A DNA stretch of 64,000 nucleotides from Eopsaltria australis. Taxonomy: Eukaryota; Chordata; Aves; Passeriformes; Petroicidae. How positions within the stretch are numbered: the first letter of the stretch is position 1; every line of letters starts with the position of its first letter. A model generated the notes under the pieces. It made no database searches, had not been told where the DNA came from, and worked only from the letters and a program-made list of their open reading frames with translations. The translations under genes were made by a program, and so were the position numbers. The DNA lies in assembly GCA_034509425.1 (NCBI GenBank), contig JAVTVJ010000132.1:3059470-3123469 (forward strand), in the 5' to 3' direction. Shown here one piece after another: positions 10,991 to 24,395 of this stretch.

Positions 10991-13900
10991 CAAGCACCAC
11001 ATCGCTGTCTGTTCAGTGTAGCCTGAATTATCAAATATGCTATTCAAAACCAATACCCAGTATATGGGAAATCTACCAAAAAATGACGTGAAATAAAAGC
11101 AAAGTGTGAACTCTGAAATGCAGTATATGGGGTGAAACTGACAGACTGATCTATAGCAGTTCTAATTGCTTTATTTGAGAGAACTGGAAATATTTCTTAT
11201 ATATCTGGTTTATAGTCAAGGGAATCTTTGAGTTTTTTGCCAGACAGTAAGAGGTGAGCAACTGAAAAGTCATGAAGATGAATCTCTGATGTGCAACTTA
11301 TAGTGAAGCTTTGTGTACCCAGTGGACTGAGAATGCCAGCTCCTTCAGCTTTAACTAAGTGGTGGAAATGAGGTAAGGGCCATCTTGTTCATTATCAGAT
11401 CAATGTGTCTTATGAATTCATCTACGCTGAAAAGATACTAAATGTGCCCCTGTGTCACCTGAGAAGAATACCCCTCTGTACTCTCAAATGTTGCTCTTAG
11501 TGATGATGTCATTAAGAAAAATGCATTTGAGAAAAAAGTCCTTTTCTTATGGCTATTCTCCAAGACAACTTTTCAAATCGGTGGGAACAGCTGATACTGA
11601 ACGTCATGTTTCAGTTTTGCTACTACAACTATTCAAGATAAAACAAGACTGGGGTGGGGAGGAATAAATGACAATGAAATTATGAAAATAGGGAGAACCT
11701 GTCATGCCGATTACTTTGATTCATTCCACCACAACAGCAGCAGAGATTATTCATAAATGCCTGTTGGAATCCATTTATGAATGTTTCTGAGTACTCATCT
11801 AAATCATAAACAACTTAATATGCTTCATATGGTTCATTGCTTAAAATCTGAATCCACTAACAAATCCTCAGTTCCTTTTTGAAAACAGCCCTATTATTGT
11901 GATGCACAGATACCAAATGCCATTCTGAAGTTTTATATCAAACTTCTTTTTGTGGTATTTAAATGCTTCCCAGTAATGATTGTGATTAATATTGTCACAA
12001 TACCAATCTTTTCTGTCATTCTCAGTAACATGAATGAACAATATAGAATGTCTAAGGATAATTGCTAATGCTAGTCAAAAACATAATAAAGGCTTTGAAA
12101 GGATAACTTTTTCCAGAATTGTCAGAAATAATACATGTATATTTAGTTTTTTTTCACAAATTAGTTAAAAAAGAGCTGTTGTTCATCTCACTTTAAGAAA
12201 GATATTGCTTTATTCCAGAGATTATTCCTGCCTTGTCAGTACAAAGAAGGTGATAAGGCAATAAAACTGATCTGATGAAATACCGAGATGTTATCCTTTT
12301 GTCTCTGATACTGTATTTCATAGCATACAGTTATCTATATCCTGTGACTTCAGCAGCCATATGACATTCAGAATTACACATCAAACAAGGCTGTGCTCTG
12401 CCTCACTGCATAGTTGCAAATCATGATAAGATTCAGTATTATATTTTGATGTTTATAAATCAGACTCTCCTCAGAGGTATCACCCGAATAAATTACAGAT
12501 AGCTGTCTAGAAAACAAATTATGAAAACCAAACTGACTGGAAGCGATCTTTTCTTCATCACAGTGGTACAGGCACAGCTGTTCAGTTGAAATTTGAGAGA
12601 TTTTAAACAGTAGTTAAACTGCATCCCATCTAGTTAAAACATATTGTGCTCAAGTGCACAAAGCATATAAAATGTCTAAAATGCAAGTAAATGTTGATAT
12701 ACTTTGGTATAGACATAATGCTCTCACATGGTTGGTTTTAATTTTAATATTGAAGCTGATATCTCTTTAAAAATCTGCCTATTGCCTTTGACATGGAAAA
12801 AACCGTCTAATTTATTAATATAAATTTCATAATGAGATTCATTTTACAGTATCTGATATGACATAGGTTATGAAATAACTTCACCCTTAACAGAAGAGAC
12901 TAAAGGAAAAAACTTTATAGACACATGAAAAATATCACAAGCGCACAGATTCCATCTGTCATCAGTAAGGATGAACTTTTAGTGGCTGAACATTTTACTC
13001 TCTCTACAGATATATTTGTTAAGTCACAATTGTTAGAGCTACCAGTCACGAAGAGCAGAACACTTAAAAGTGCTGTATGTGGTACTAGAACAGCACAAAC
13101 ACTGACATGAACCCAGGTGAAGTACAGGAAAACAGTCTGAAAAGTACAACAATTAGCAAACCTGGAATATCCAAGCAAATGAAAGTAGACCAAAAATGAC
13201 AGATAAAATAGCCAGAATTACCCAATGCAATCAACAACCTTTAAAATGCATATAAATGGATTTCAGTAATTCAAAACATTTTCAGGTAACAAAATGCCTG
13301 TTTACAATTTTCTTCTTTATGAATCTGTGGAGTTAATGCAATTATGCCTTATCAACAAGTACGCAGTGCTAATTTCATTTTACAACATCCACAATACTGT
13401 ATTATGCTAAAAAAAGTCACCATGGACTTCATTCGTATCTTATAAGGACTCTTGATATATGTCTGGATTTATTCGTACATTTTATATTAAAACATGCAAA
13501 TCATACTTCATGGTAGAAAATTAAAATATATATGGATGTGACTGAATATGTAAATATGCAATAGTTTGCAAATATGTCAAAAGTTTACAATAGTCAGAAG
13601 TTTATTAGCTGTTTTATGAGTTCCAAATCCAGTTAATATGGAAATTATTTGAATAAAATTTTTTAAATTATAGATCCTGCCTCAGAGGGTTATTTTTAAG
13701 GAAGAAATCCTCAGACTTTGATGATATAATTGTATAATCATGATGCCATTTTGTGACATTCTAAAAGGTTTATAAGTTAAATCTATTAAGGTATGTGGAT
13801 CTGAGATTTAAAGTTCATAATTTTAACATCAAACCTATATAATACTGACATAAATCTTCATAGTTTGTAGAGGTGGATGGATTTTGTTGAAATTTATTCA

Positions 13901-16045
13901 GAAGACAACACTGAAACTTAAGCTATGATTTCATTTCAGTCCTACTGAGTAAGAAGAATCAAGATTCCAAAAGAAATCTTCAGAATTTTTCCCTGTGTGT
14001 TAGAGTTTAATGTTTCAAGCAGCTTCTGCACAAAAATGTTTACTTTGGACTCTTGGTTTTGGATTTTGTTTGATTTTGAAATGTTTTTGGGAATTTTTGT
14101 GAGGGAATCCAGTATTTCAAACTTTCAGACTTCAAAAATGAATTCAAACATTTAAGAGACCAGTCATGCCTGAGAAAATCACACACTTTGCCACTGAGAA
14201 AAACTGGGAGATTACATTTTCAAGTCTTCCTGGCTAGCATTACCAGCAGCATACTTTTCTTAGCAAATATTTCATCCATTAGTTTGATCCCAGTACCTGG
14301 AAGTTTTGAAACTATGCAATAGGCTGCATTCACAGGGAAAAGCAGTGGTTTTTTTCAAAAATAGCACAAATATTTTGGAAATCTTCAAACTTCTGCTATA
14401 AGTCATGAGGTTGTAAAACCAAAAGTATCATTGTGAAATATAAGCTTAAAATTCACCAAAGTCTATAAAGCCTGTATGCATATAGATTTCTTGAAATTCC
14501 TTAATGAAAATAAACATATCTTGAAATTATGACATCCCTCCCTCTTGCTGCCACTATTCATCTCTGTTTCTCTGCACCTTTTGTTGAAGAACTGTGAAAA
14601 ATCAACACTGTTAAGAAGGGCTATTTAATGAAGTTGTGTATTTTTATTTGTGCAGAATGAGGGCTGAATGTTTCATCTGTGAAATAAATTATATCAGATT
14701 TTTCCCCATATTTTCTTCCTAGGGGACCAATAAATACCTAAGCCATGCACATAAAAATGACTATACAGATGGAACACCGTGTAGCAAGCAAAGAACGTGC
14801 ACTGTGGATGTACTGGGAGTGAAGAATAACTACAATTACTTAATTTAGAATTGAAAAAGAACCAATCAAATTGTATGTTTGTTGTAGAAATTTCACAGTC
14901 CATTTGGATCCAAACAGGAGGAGTAGGAGGTTATGAATAAGCTAAGAAGAACAGAGGAATAGAAAATATGCCCTACAATGAAGTAGGAAGAATAGAACTT
15001 AGGAACTGAGGACGTACAGTTAGTCTTCTATTCACAGAAAGTGTAAACAAGCATGTCCAGCCACTGCCTTTTCAATATGAAAGAAAAGAAATTATGGTAG
15101 TGGCAACTGCAAGAGGCACTGCAGGTTATGTTTCACAGAGAGATAGGAAGATACTATCAAGCATTTGCTTGGAAGCAAAGTCACAGTTCTAGAGCCAGGA
15201 TGAAAAAGCACTTTTAGAAAAAGCTGGCAAAAAAACAGCAAACAGACTTCCAGGAAGCCTGAAACAAAATGTGACTCCCTCTCGTAGATCATTGCCATGC
15301 ACTGCATACAATTAAGACTAGAATAACCACATGAGGAGCAGCGCCTTGGAGAAAGAAACGTGACTGGATCACAGCTGCACCTTGGCTACAACAATGAAGA
15401 GTCACTTGTAGAGAGAAATAAATTTGAATCAGATTTGGGGCCACAAGTGGTATAATACGTATTAATCTGATCCTGTTGGGAAATTCAAAGGAAGGTAGGT
15501 GCAACATACAGCCAATTTCTCCCCTGAAGAGATAAATTCGCACTGAGAATCAAAGCCTAGCCCATAACAACATTTTTTTTCTGATTCAGTGGCAAACTTT
15601 ATTGTAAATATACAAAAACTCCATAGTTTTTAATCTATCCCTATAGTGCTCTATTAAAAGCTAAATGAGCAAACAGTGTTTAATCAAATTATTTGAATTA
15701 TCTCAAGCTTTAGCCAAAAACTACTTCTCCCTTTTCTGAGATTGATTATGCCCATTTTCAAGCACAGAAATTTTTAAATATATTTAGAACTGGCTTGTGA
15801 GGCATGTTCTATAATAATACTTCAAAAAATGTTTTTCAATGCTGAATATTATTTTATAAAAAATCTTTTGTTTTTTTTTTGTTCCCCCTGAAATGTAAAA
15901 CACTTGAGAATTTTGCAATTCACAACTTGACTAAATAAACAATTAGGTAAGATACGAAAAAAGCCCAGACTTTTCCAGACTGAACTTTGGCAGCTGGGTT
16001 GTTTTTTTCTAAACTTATCATTGCAAGAGAACACTGGTCCTACAA
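10991..16045. other. Long low-repeat AT-rich stretch
   Basis: No CR1 or LTR is recognised over about 5 kb. Short open frames (11452-11667, 12915-13193 minus, 15289-15543 minus and others) lack domains, splice context or long extent. Such a repeat-poor stretch could include conserved non-coding elements, but this cannot be judged without comparison to other genomes. Confidence 0.4.
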
Positions 16046-16083
16046 TAAACAAAAAATACCAAAGTAAACAAAAAATACCAAAG
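16046..16083. repeat. Perfect 19-bp tandem duplication
   Basis: The unit TAAACAAAAAATACCAAAG occurs twice with no mismatch and no spacer (16046-16064 and 16065-16083). This is a small, probably recent slippage duplication. Confidence 0.95.
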
Positions 16084-17797
16084 TCTTGACTTTGAGCAAT
16101 CAGCCCTCCAAAAATATTTCTGTCATCCTGTCTAATATGATCTAGATGTGAATGCAAAAAATGATATTCATGTTAATAAAATGAGGAGGGACAGATGTGG
16201 CTTCTGCAGGATTTCTGTGCACCTGTAAAATCAATGTGTTTTTTTTCTAAAACTCAGTTTAATTTTCCCTTTCTTTTTCTTCTCTCCGTCTTTCATTCTT
16301 GTAAACATTTTCAAAGTTGCCATACAATTTTTTTTCTCACCTTACCTTCTCCAAGCCTCTTCAGTGCTACCTTCTCTAGGAGAGAATATATTCATGGAAG
16401 TAATACTGAATACTGCAGTGGTCACACTGACACTCCTGCAAACTCGATGTGGGTGGAAATCTACTTCTGCCTAAAGCACTGCTGACTTTATTGGACAATA
16501 AAGCTGTAATATGCTAAGCATAACAGAAGTATTGCAAATATGCAATATTTCCTTAGGCTTTCTGAAAAATTAGGACAAAACCTGGTGTATGAGTTTCATT
16601 TGTAATAAAAGAGGCTCATAAGCTTTCTTTAGATCTGTGTTAATGGAGGATAAGATGCATACCACCACCCTTGCATTTGTTTAGTGCATGGCATTTCTAG
16701 CTCTGGGCTTGCATAAAATTATGTTGCTTTCAGTACTTTAAAGTTCTGATAACTAAATAAAGAATATTGTATGATGGCTTAGTAACACATAGATTCTTAA
16801 AAAGGTGTCATGTCATGGCAAAGAGTAACATATTTTTACTGTACTAATTTTTCATCAAATATGACAAATTCTCTTACAGCATTTGAAGATTTGAAGATAA
16901 AGCAGACTCAGACCCTTGCAAAAATGTACTGTTGTTGTAACAGTAAATTTAAAAGGCATCTGCTCGTGCAGATGGCTTTTTCTAGATATTATTACACTGC
17001 TGTAATTATCAATTGTCTTTAAAAGGGAATATGACATGACTTTCCAGCATTTCTTTCTAAAATTGACTTTGGTATTAAATCTCATCTAATTAGATACTAG
17101 AAATTCAGTCATTTTCTAAAGACCTTGAAAAGGGTATAATTCTTTTAAAACGAGTACATAAAATAATAATAAAGCATGAAAATAGCAAGAAAATTACTAG
17201 GTTTAAAAAAAAAAAGCAGCTAACCATTAGAAAAAATCAAATTTTACACCACTTGTGGTGTTTCTGTGGTGTAGCACAAACTTTTCTATACAAAGAACGC
17301 GTAATAAAGAGCTTTAAACACCAGGAATGGAAAGCTCCAGTTGAAAAAGAAAAATTGCTTAATAGCTTTCCTGGTTATAATTAAAAGGAGGTTTTTCAGC
17401 TCACTGTCCATAGTCCATGTAATTAGTGCCTGAAATAACATTTCAATAAAATTGAACTGCATAATAAAGCTTCTTCACCCTGACAGTAAGCAAGGTTAAA
17501 TGTAATTTCTTTAGCACAGAAAAAAAATCTTTCAATATCATCCTACTAAGATTCAAATCAGGAAAACTGATCATCAATAGAAGCATTTATTTTATATGTT
17601 CTTATTTCCATGTAAAACAAAAAACTTCTACATATTCCATAGGAATTTTCATAACCACATATACTCAAAAAAAAAGTTAATATTAGAAATATGTTTTCAA
17701 TAACTTTTTTTTCCTCTCTGTGCTTTATTTAAGAATAAAAAATACATTTCAGATAAAAGTTGAAAAATGCTGATGCTATGTGTGGCAGAGAATCAGT
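16084..17797. other. AT-rich stretch containing one compact hairpin
   Basis: No gene is seen. The 96-codon frame at 16195-16485 is low-complexity, rich in F, L and S, and unremarkable. A 13-bp stem with a TCGT loop lies at 16951-16980. The sequence TCAGT at 17793-17797 is the left target duplication of the following LTR. Confidence 0.45.
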
Positions 17798-18891
17798 TCT
17801 TTGGGTTTTGCATGGGCTGGTTTTGGTAGCAGGCCACAGAGGTGGTGTCTGTGAGAAGCTTCCAGGATCTTCCACCATGCCCATCAGAGCCAATCCCTGG
17901 CGGCTCCAAAGATGGACATGCAGCTGGCCAAGGCCGGGCCACTTAGAGATGATGGCAACACCTCTGGGATAACATAGTTAAGAAGAGATCAAAACAAAAA
18001 AGTAGTGGCACAGTTTTAATTCCAGCCAGAGAAGAGCAGAATGAAAGCATGTGAGCAGAACAACTCTGCAGACACCAAGGTCAGTGGAGAAGGAGGTGCA
18101 GGAGGTGCTCCAGGCACTGGAGCTGAGATTCCTCTGCAGGCCATGGTGAGGACCATGGTGAAGCAGCTGTGCCCCTGCAGCCCTTGGGTATCCATGGGGG
18201 ATGCAGAGATCCACCATGGGGGAGGTGTCTATGCCAGAGCGGGTGGATGCCTGGAGGAGGCTGTGATCCAGCGGAAAACCTGGAGGAGGCTGTGATCCAG
18301 CGGAAAACCTGGAGGAGAGAGGGCCCTGCTTCCAGTCTGGAGCAGCCTGTTCTTGGAGGACTGCACGCTGTGGAAGATGGACCCACGTGTCAGCAGTTTG
18401 GGAGGTGCTGATGCCGGTGGGAGGGACTCACGTTGCAGCAGTCTCAGGGAGCTGTTGTCTGTGGGATGGACTCACACTGGAGAAGCTGATGGAGAGCTGA
18501 TGGAGAAGCTGATGGTGCAGCAGCGAAGGACTCCTCTCCCTGGGCAGCAGGGGAAGCCACAGGTGATGAACTGACCATGACCCCCATGCCCATCTCTCTG
18601 CACTGCTGGGGGGGAGGAGGTAAAGTTAGAGGGAGGGAGGGATGGGGAAAGATGTTTTTAAGGGCTTATTTTACTTCTCAATATCCTGCTCTGATTTTGT
18701 TAGTATTGAATTCACCTTCTATTTCTAAGTTAAGCCTGTTTTACCTGTGATGGTTTTTATGAGTGATCTCTCCCTGGCCTTATCTCAACTCATGAACCCT
18801 TTGTTCAATTTTCTCTCTGTCCAGCTGCAGAGCGGAGTGAGTGAGCAGCTTTTTTGGGTGCATGGCATTGGATCAGTGTCAACCCATGACA
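17798..18891 (+). mobile_element. Solo endogenous retrovirus LTR with 5-bp target duplication
   Basis: This is a complete LTR of about 1.09 kb. The flanks TCAGT (17793-17797) and TCAGT (18892-18896) are identical, which sets both ends. The 3' end is CCCATGACA with the expected terminal CA. The 5' end reads TC where TG is expected, a single change. Inner landmarks (TTTTGCATGGGCTGGTTTTG, CCACAGAGGTGG, TGTGAGAAGC, GATGAACTGACC, GTCAACCCATGACA) are those of a songbird LTR family I associate with ERVL. A 5-bp duplication fits that class. No gag, pol or env sequence lies beside it, so it is a recombined solo LTR. Open frames at 17760-18574 on both strands are inside the LTR and are not genes. Confidence 0.88.
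18250..18317. repeat. 29-bp tandem repeat inside the LTR, 2.3 copies
   Basis: The unit starts CCTGGAGGAGGCTGTGATCC and ends AGCGGAAAA. It is present perfectly at 18250-18278 and 18279-18307, with the first 10 bases again at 18308-18317. It lies in the U3-like part of the LTR. Confidence 0.95.
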
Positions 18892-19630
18892 TCAGTGAAT
18901 AAATTTGCTTTCTTTCTTACAATTTGAAGACTAACATATTGCACTATTGAGTTAATTCATATTACTCTCTTGTTTCAGGTTTTGCTGTTCTCTGTTGACT
19001 TCTCTTAGACTCCTTTTAGACAGCCTCTAGTTGCATGAGTAACTTCCACTTTGGGGGGGAACTGTTTTCCCAAATATTAAAAATCTGGCCCTGAACTGCT
19101 GCTGCTGCCTAATACCCATATCCATTTATTAACCTTTCTCTTTTTGGAGTCTGGGAAAAATATGACCCTGGCCTACTATGGTATTTTATTAAATCAATCT
19201 TTTACATGCTTCTATGACAATTTTAAAAAATTAGGTAACTTTTTTTCAAATAAAAGCAAAGTTTCGTTTTTTTTTAGAATGCTATGGCTTTGTGTACGGT
19301 CTTCAACATAAATGCAAATAAAAAGTCCTAAAAGTCTGACTAGTATTGTTTGTGTGTTGGTAAGGATATCTACAGGATCTTCCCTGGATCAAAGTCTGTT
19401 CCTCAAAACTTTAAAGAATTACATGCAAATTTCTAAATTGGGAGTTTTAGTCTTTGATACCTAAACTTTTACTCAGGACACTGAGTAGGCTTCCAGGCGC
19501 TGTGGGATGTTTCTGTATAAGCATGAACTACAGACAGTATTTTTAAAAGTTAGAATTTTTCACAGAAAAATCCTTTGGATTAAATCCCATTATTTCCTCA
19601 ATTTCTTCTATTTCAATTGAGCCTCCTAGT
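18892..19630. other. AT-rich spacer
   Basis: Begins with the right target duplication of the solo LTR (18892-18896). No gene or recognisable repeat is seen. Confidence 0.4.
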
Positions 19631-20700
19631 TGTGGTGGGGCATTCCCCTCCCCCTGCTCCTTGGGCCTGCTCTATGACCTCAGGAATTCCCATTAGGCCT
19701 TGACTGTTTTGTAATGAGTTGGGCAGTGAAGCATCCCTTGACGGTACCAGTTACTCTTGCATGGCAAAAGTGCGGGTGGCACTATCCATATCAGGAGCTC
19801 CAGTCACCTGACCAAGGTGGGAAAAGAGAGATAATTCCTCTTTCTCTAGAGTCTTGGAAAAATACATACCTGAATTGTAACCTGAGTGGAATCATACCAT
19901 TGTTACTGGGCCTCTGAAAAATTCCATAACTACTGACTTGTACTGTGGCCAGGATGGAATTTGATGACTAAAGCAAATCAATTCATGTCCCCATAAACAG
20001 CAGTCCTAAGCAAGGCTTTTTGAGCTCTCCTGGCCCTCAGCAGGCTGCAACCAGCATCTCCCTCCCTTAGACCTTGCAAACCCTCACATATTTGACCCTC
20101 AGAGGACCATCACTGAGCTGGTGATGGAGCCTGGACCAATACCCCTCACTCCTAGAGGCTCCACCCTTGCCCACTGAGAAATGTAAAGGCATTCAATGTG
20201 AATATTGAACTCCAGGGGAATTTTTAAGAGGTATATTCCTTTGTATATACATATATATGCATTTATAAATAGCTTCATGTCTCTCTACGTGACTGTGTGG
20301 ATTATTTAAACACTTTCTAGCAAGTACACCATGAATGTTGCCATCTCACATCTATAATTAAGTTACTGTTGTAATTGTACTAAATCCTATTTAATCACTT
20401 TGTAAATGTTAAATTAGTTAATGATTAAGTGCTGCTAAATCCTTTATATATAAAATGTTGGCCAAGTCTAAGATTGGATTTAGCCTCACCTAAGACCTAT
20501 TAGGCAAAGTGTACTCTCTGAACCTTGTGATAAAACAGGAGGGTCTCCCTTACCCTTTTGTGTCTTTGCTTTCTGTGTAAATCATTCTAAATTGATTCTA
20601 ACGTGATTTTTCTTTGTATGTTTCATCCATGTTGTGATAGAGGGAACTTTGCCATTGAACTTTTCCACATATTTATATTAAACCTACCTTTTCTAATACC
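19631..20700 (+). mobile_element. Putative LTR-like interspersed repeat
   Basis: The G+C-richer left part changes to an AT-rich right part that ends shortly after an ATTAAA polyadenylation-type signal (20677-20682). The text around GAACCTTGTGATAAAACAGG, TTTGTGTCTTTGCTTTCTGT and GATAGAGGGAACTTTGCC reads like an LTR U3-R-U5 segment. The start at TGTGGTGGGG is a guess and I found no matching target duplication. Alternatives are an unrelated dispersed repeat or unique sequence. A repeat-library search would decide. Confidence 0.35.
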
Positions 20701-23700
20701 TTTGTCAGCAATCCTTTAGGCAACTTAAACCATTCATTCATAATAACTGTCAAACCTATGTATCAACTCTCTATAATAGCAGCAACTGGCCACCCTAAAA
20801 AGCAACTAGGACAGGACTAAATTTTGGACTATATTGTTACTGGAGATTGGCTTTTCCTCATACCATCTGCAAAGTTTACATGGCATTGCTTCAAGTGTAA
20901 TCTATTTAGCTGCACATCAGTACTGAGATACCTATATTATTTTAACTACTTATGAATAGAACTGAACTTTTATCTTACCAAAATAGATGACAAAAAAAAG
21001 ATAAACAATGGATTATAAAATTAAAAAGAAAAATATTTATTTATGTATAGTCTTTTACTATCATAATATGAAAGAAAAATATGGAAGTATAATGAGTTGA
21101 AAAGTAGTGAACAATAAAATAGATGCTTTTTAGCAGCTGATTTTTTCTTAACTCTTACTATCACATTCTGTTTAATACTGTTGACCCTTTTAGTAGATTT
21201 AAAATCAAATTCTTTAACTTATATCCCAGTAGTTGGCAAGTCACAAGTGAATCTTGCTATGACTACAGTTCAAAGCTGCTGATGCCTGATCATTGTTGAA
21301 CAGAGATGGTAAATAAAGTTATATCTTCCATGTGGTCCTGGTGAGTTTTACAAAGTTCAAATAACACTCTGATTATTAACTACCAAAGTGGAATCAGATT
21401 CTATTACTAAGAAAAAAATGCTTTTGAGGGGAAACAATACGTTTATTTTCATATTTTAAAAGACTTGAATTTTTTTACCCTTTTTTCTAGAAGCAAAAGC
21501 ATATTTCATATTCTCTCCCTCGGGCTTATAAACCTAACATCTGTGTACGTGCAACTGAACTGTAATTGAGACCCTGTAAAATGATCTAGAAAATAAGAGA
21601 AGTGGGGGAACATGAGAAGATCCGATTGAGAATGGAAGAAGAGAGACAAAAGATGGGGAATAATTACTCACAAAGACAGAAAATGGACTATATGGCAAGA
21701 TTTAGGTACTTCTGTTACTGAGCTGCCAATAGCAGAAATAGTGATACAAAGCTTTAATCAGCTACATTTCAGTTACGGATTTTTGCAGGAGTTGGGGACT
21801 TGGGAGGGTGGAAAAGTCTTCATTAGTGCTTCAGGCAGCAAAACAAGTTTCTAAACTAGTTTTAAAACTTTCACTAGAGACACAAGTGCAATCTAGTAAA
21901 GACATCTGACAGCTGTATTCTAAAATGAATCAAGTCTATTCTGCCACAATACAGGAGGATGGACAAGGTACCAATCTCTCATCTCAAACTATGTTCTCTT
22001 ATTTTCCATGTGGAACCTGACATAACATCCATTTATGTGGAATAATAAAAAAAGGGTGAAAAGTTCTCTCACTTATTTTGTAGATCCTGATGGGAACACG
22101 CCAGGTATCTTGCAAAAAGATAGATGCTACAAAATAGATACAAATTGAAGATACAGGGTGAGAACAGAATCGTAACACATCTGCCATTCCAGACTCTCTT
22201 ATTCTCACTGTTGCCCCAAATCTCAACATCCTGTGCCCTGCTGGCTGGATCCTTGCATCACGGATGTTCAGTTCCTGTTGGGTCTGAAAAGGGTACAGAA
22301 GGAGAGCATGAAAGAATTCAACAGCAGTATACAGTAGTGTATTTCTGATAAGAAACCTAAGATTTTTCCCAAAGCCTCAGTTGAAAAACAAAGTTCTGAG
22401 TGAGGAACACTAAGGAGAAATCTAATAAGCCAAGTTGAATGAATAAGCTATTAAGTTATTAAATAATTGAGTAATTAAAGTTTGAGAAGGGGTAATTTCC
22501 ATAAGTGAAATTCCTGAACAAATGAAGACTCAAATCTACACATGCAGTTACTGAGGTGAGTGATCACAAAAATTTCCTTTTCGATACGAAAAACTCTATA
22601 CTGCATGACTGATCTTTCCAAAAGTGAAAAAGTTGTCTAGTTTCAAACTGATACAAAAGCCAGTCTTCCTTACCCTGGAAGAGCAGTGACTCTAACCTTG
22701 GCCTGCAGATGCCTGTGAAATTCTGAGTTTGCTCAGGCTGCAGAGCACTAAAACCATAAAACTGACAACAGTGTCACTGAGCAGGTATAAAGTCTGATCA
22801 AAACATGTTGTTGTCTAAGGACTGCTACCTCCCCAGTGTTATTGCTTTCAGCCAGAAGAGCACTGACTTGGGAGAATGCAGGCTGTATAAGCAATCCTGA
22901 AAAAAAGTTAGTAGCCCAGCCAGACACTATGCTACTTTAGCCATGAAATGAACAAAAACGTTCACTGTCACTGACAGTATATCTCCCTATAGGTAACTGA
23001 AGAAACTTGGAGATTGCTAAATATATGGAAGAAATTTAGGTTCTCAGTGGAAATTTTAAGTGAAAAATTTTAATTTAGATTTTGTGGTGGGAAGGGCTAC
23101 TGGGAACAGTAGTATGCATTTTTATCAAGTTCCATTGTGTAACATGTCTCAAGGGAATACATGATGTAACACAAGTACTGTTAGCTATTTCAATAATCTA
23201 TTTATACAGAGGGACAAAGGAGAATACAAATTATTGAGAGTATTGAATAATCAGAGTTCAGCACTTGTTGTTAAAAAAAACCTTTTAACTAATAGCTAAA
23301 TAGCCACTAGCAAAAGCAAAAGCATTTTCCAATGGCACATGGAATGAAAAAGCTAATGACATAGCATTACTTCTTCAAGTAAGCAAAAAAAAGCTGATCT
23401 CCTCCTTTTAGCTGTTGAAGTAGATGGCATTGTAGGGACTAGCACTGCAAGGTGCTGTGTACCATGAGCTTGGTGATAGACCTGTTGTCATGGTACATGA
23501 AGAAAATTAGCTGTACTCCAGCTAAAGCCAGCACACCTGTTAAACACAATGGCAGAAGCAGGGAAGGACTCATGCTCTGAGGCTTTTTGCCCCAGGGCCT
23601 GGTAGATTTAATGAAAACAAACAGCTGTATAGGAATGAATTGAAAAGGCAGAGCTTCTGCCTTCTGGTAATTAGTGTAAGACTCTAAGAAAACCATTCTT

Positions 23701-24062
23701 CTGTTGAAACCACGTTTTTACAAGTCCTTTAAAATTAGTCTGCTATACTAGGCAGATAGGTCTTCATGTAAATGTTATGTGTAATTGAAATGAAAATGAT
23801 AAATAATGTGAAAGTGAAATTGGCAAATTTGAGGAAAAACCTGTTTTCTTCAAACTGCAATAACAGTGTCATGTATTGTTTTATCATACATTTTTGGTTT
23901 TTATTTATTTTTATTCTCACAAAAATAATAAAAAAAAGCCTTTGGCATATGTATTTTTAGTAAGAATAGTGGCAGCTGGAAGTAGAGTGTAATTAACTAT
24001 ATTGTCTGCCAGATGTGTCCTGTACCAGAATGTATGATGTATTAGGTTGTTTAGACCTTAGA
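20701..24062. other. AT-rich stretch, no gene seen
   Basis: Short open frames on both strands (21999-22229 minus, 22124-22348 plus, 23439-23696 minus) overlap each other and have no recognisable domain. No CR1 or LTR is recognised. Confidence 0.4.
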
Positions 24063-24395
24063 GCACCTTCCACTACCTAAATGGGGTTGACAAAGCCAGA
24101 GAGAGACTTTTTACAAGGACATGCAGTGATAAGACAAAGGGAAATGGCTTTAAACTGAAAAAAAAGTAGGTTAAGACTAGATATTAGGAAGAAATTCTTT
24201 ATTGTGAGAGTGGTGAGGCACCAGAACAGGCTGCCCAGAGAAGCTGTGGATAACCCACTCCTGGATGTGTTCAAGGCCAGGCTGGATGGGGCTTTGAGCA
24301 ACCTGGTCTAGTGGGAGGTTCCCTGCCTATAGCAAGGGATTGGAACTAAATGATTTTTCAGATCCCTTCCAATTCAAACCATCCTATGATTTCCT
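24063..24395 (+). mobile_element. CR1 LINE 3' end
   Basis: CACCTTCCACTACCTAAATG, GAGAGACTTTTTACAAGGAC, ATGGCTTTAAACTG, ATTAGGAAGAAATTCTTTAT, GGCTGCCCAGAGAAGCTGTG, GGGGCTTTGAGCAACCTGGT, GATCCCTTCCAA and a CCTATGATTTCC tail follow the CR1 3' terminus. It is about 330 bases long and 5'-truncated. The minus-strand frame at 24077-24301 is a shadow. Confidence 0.9.

Noticed and set aside
18041..18574. Overlapping open frames on both strands at 17.8-18.6 kb
   Set aside because: They fall within the solo LTR, whose G+C-richer sequence has few stop codons. No retroviral or host domain is present.
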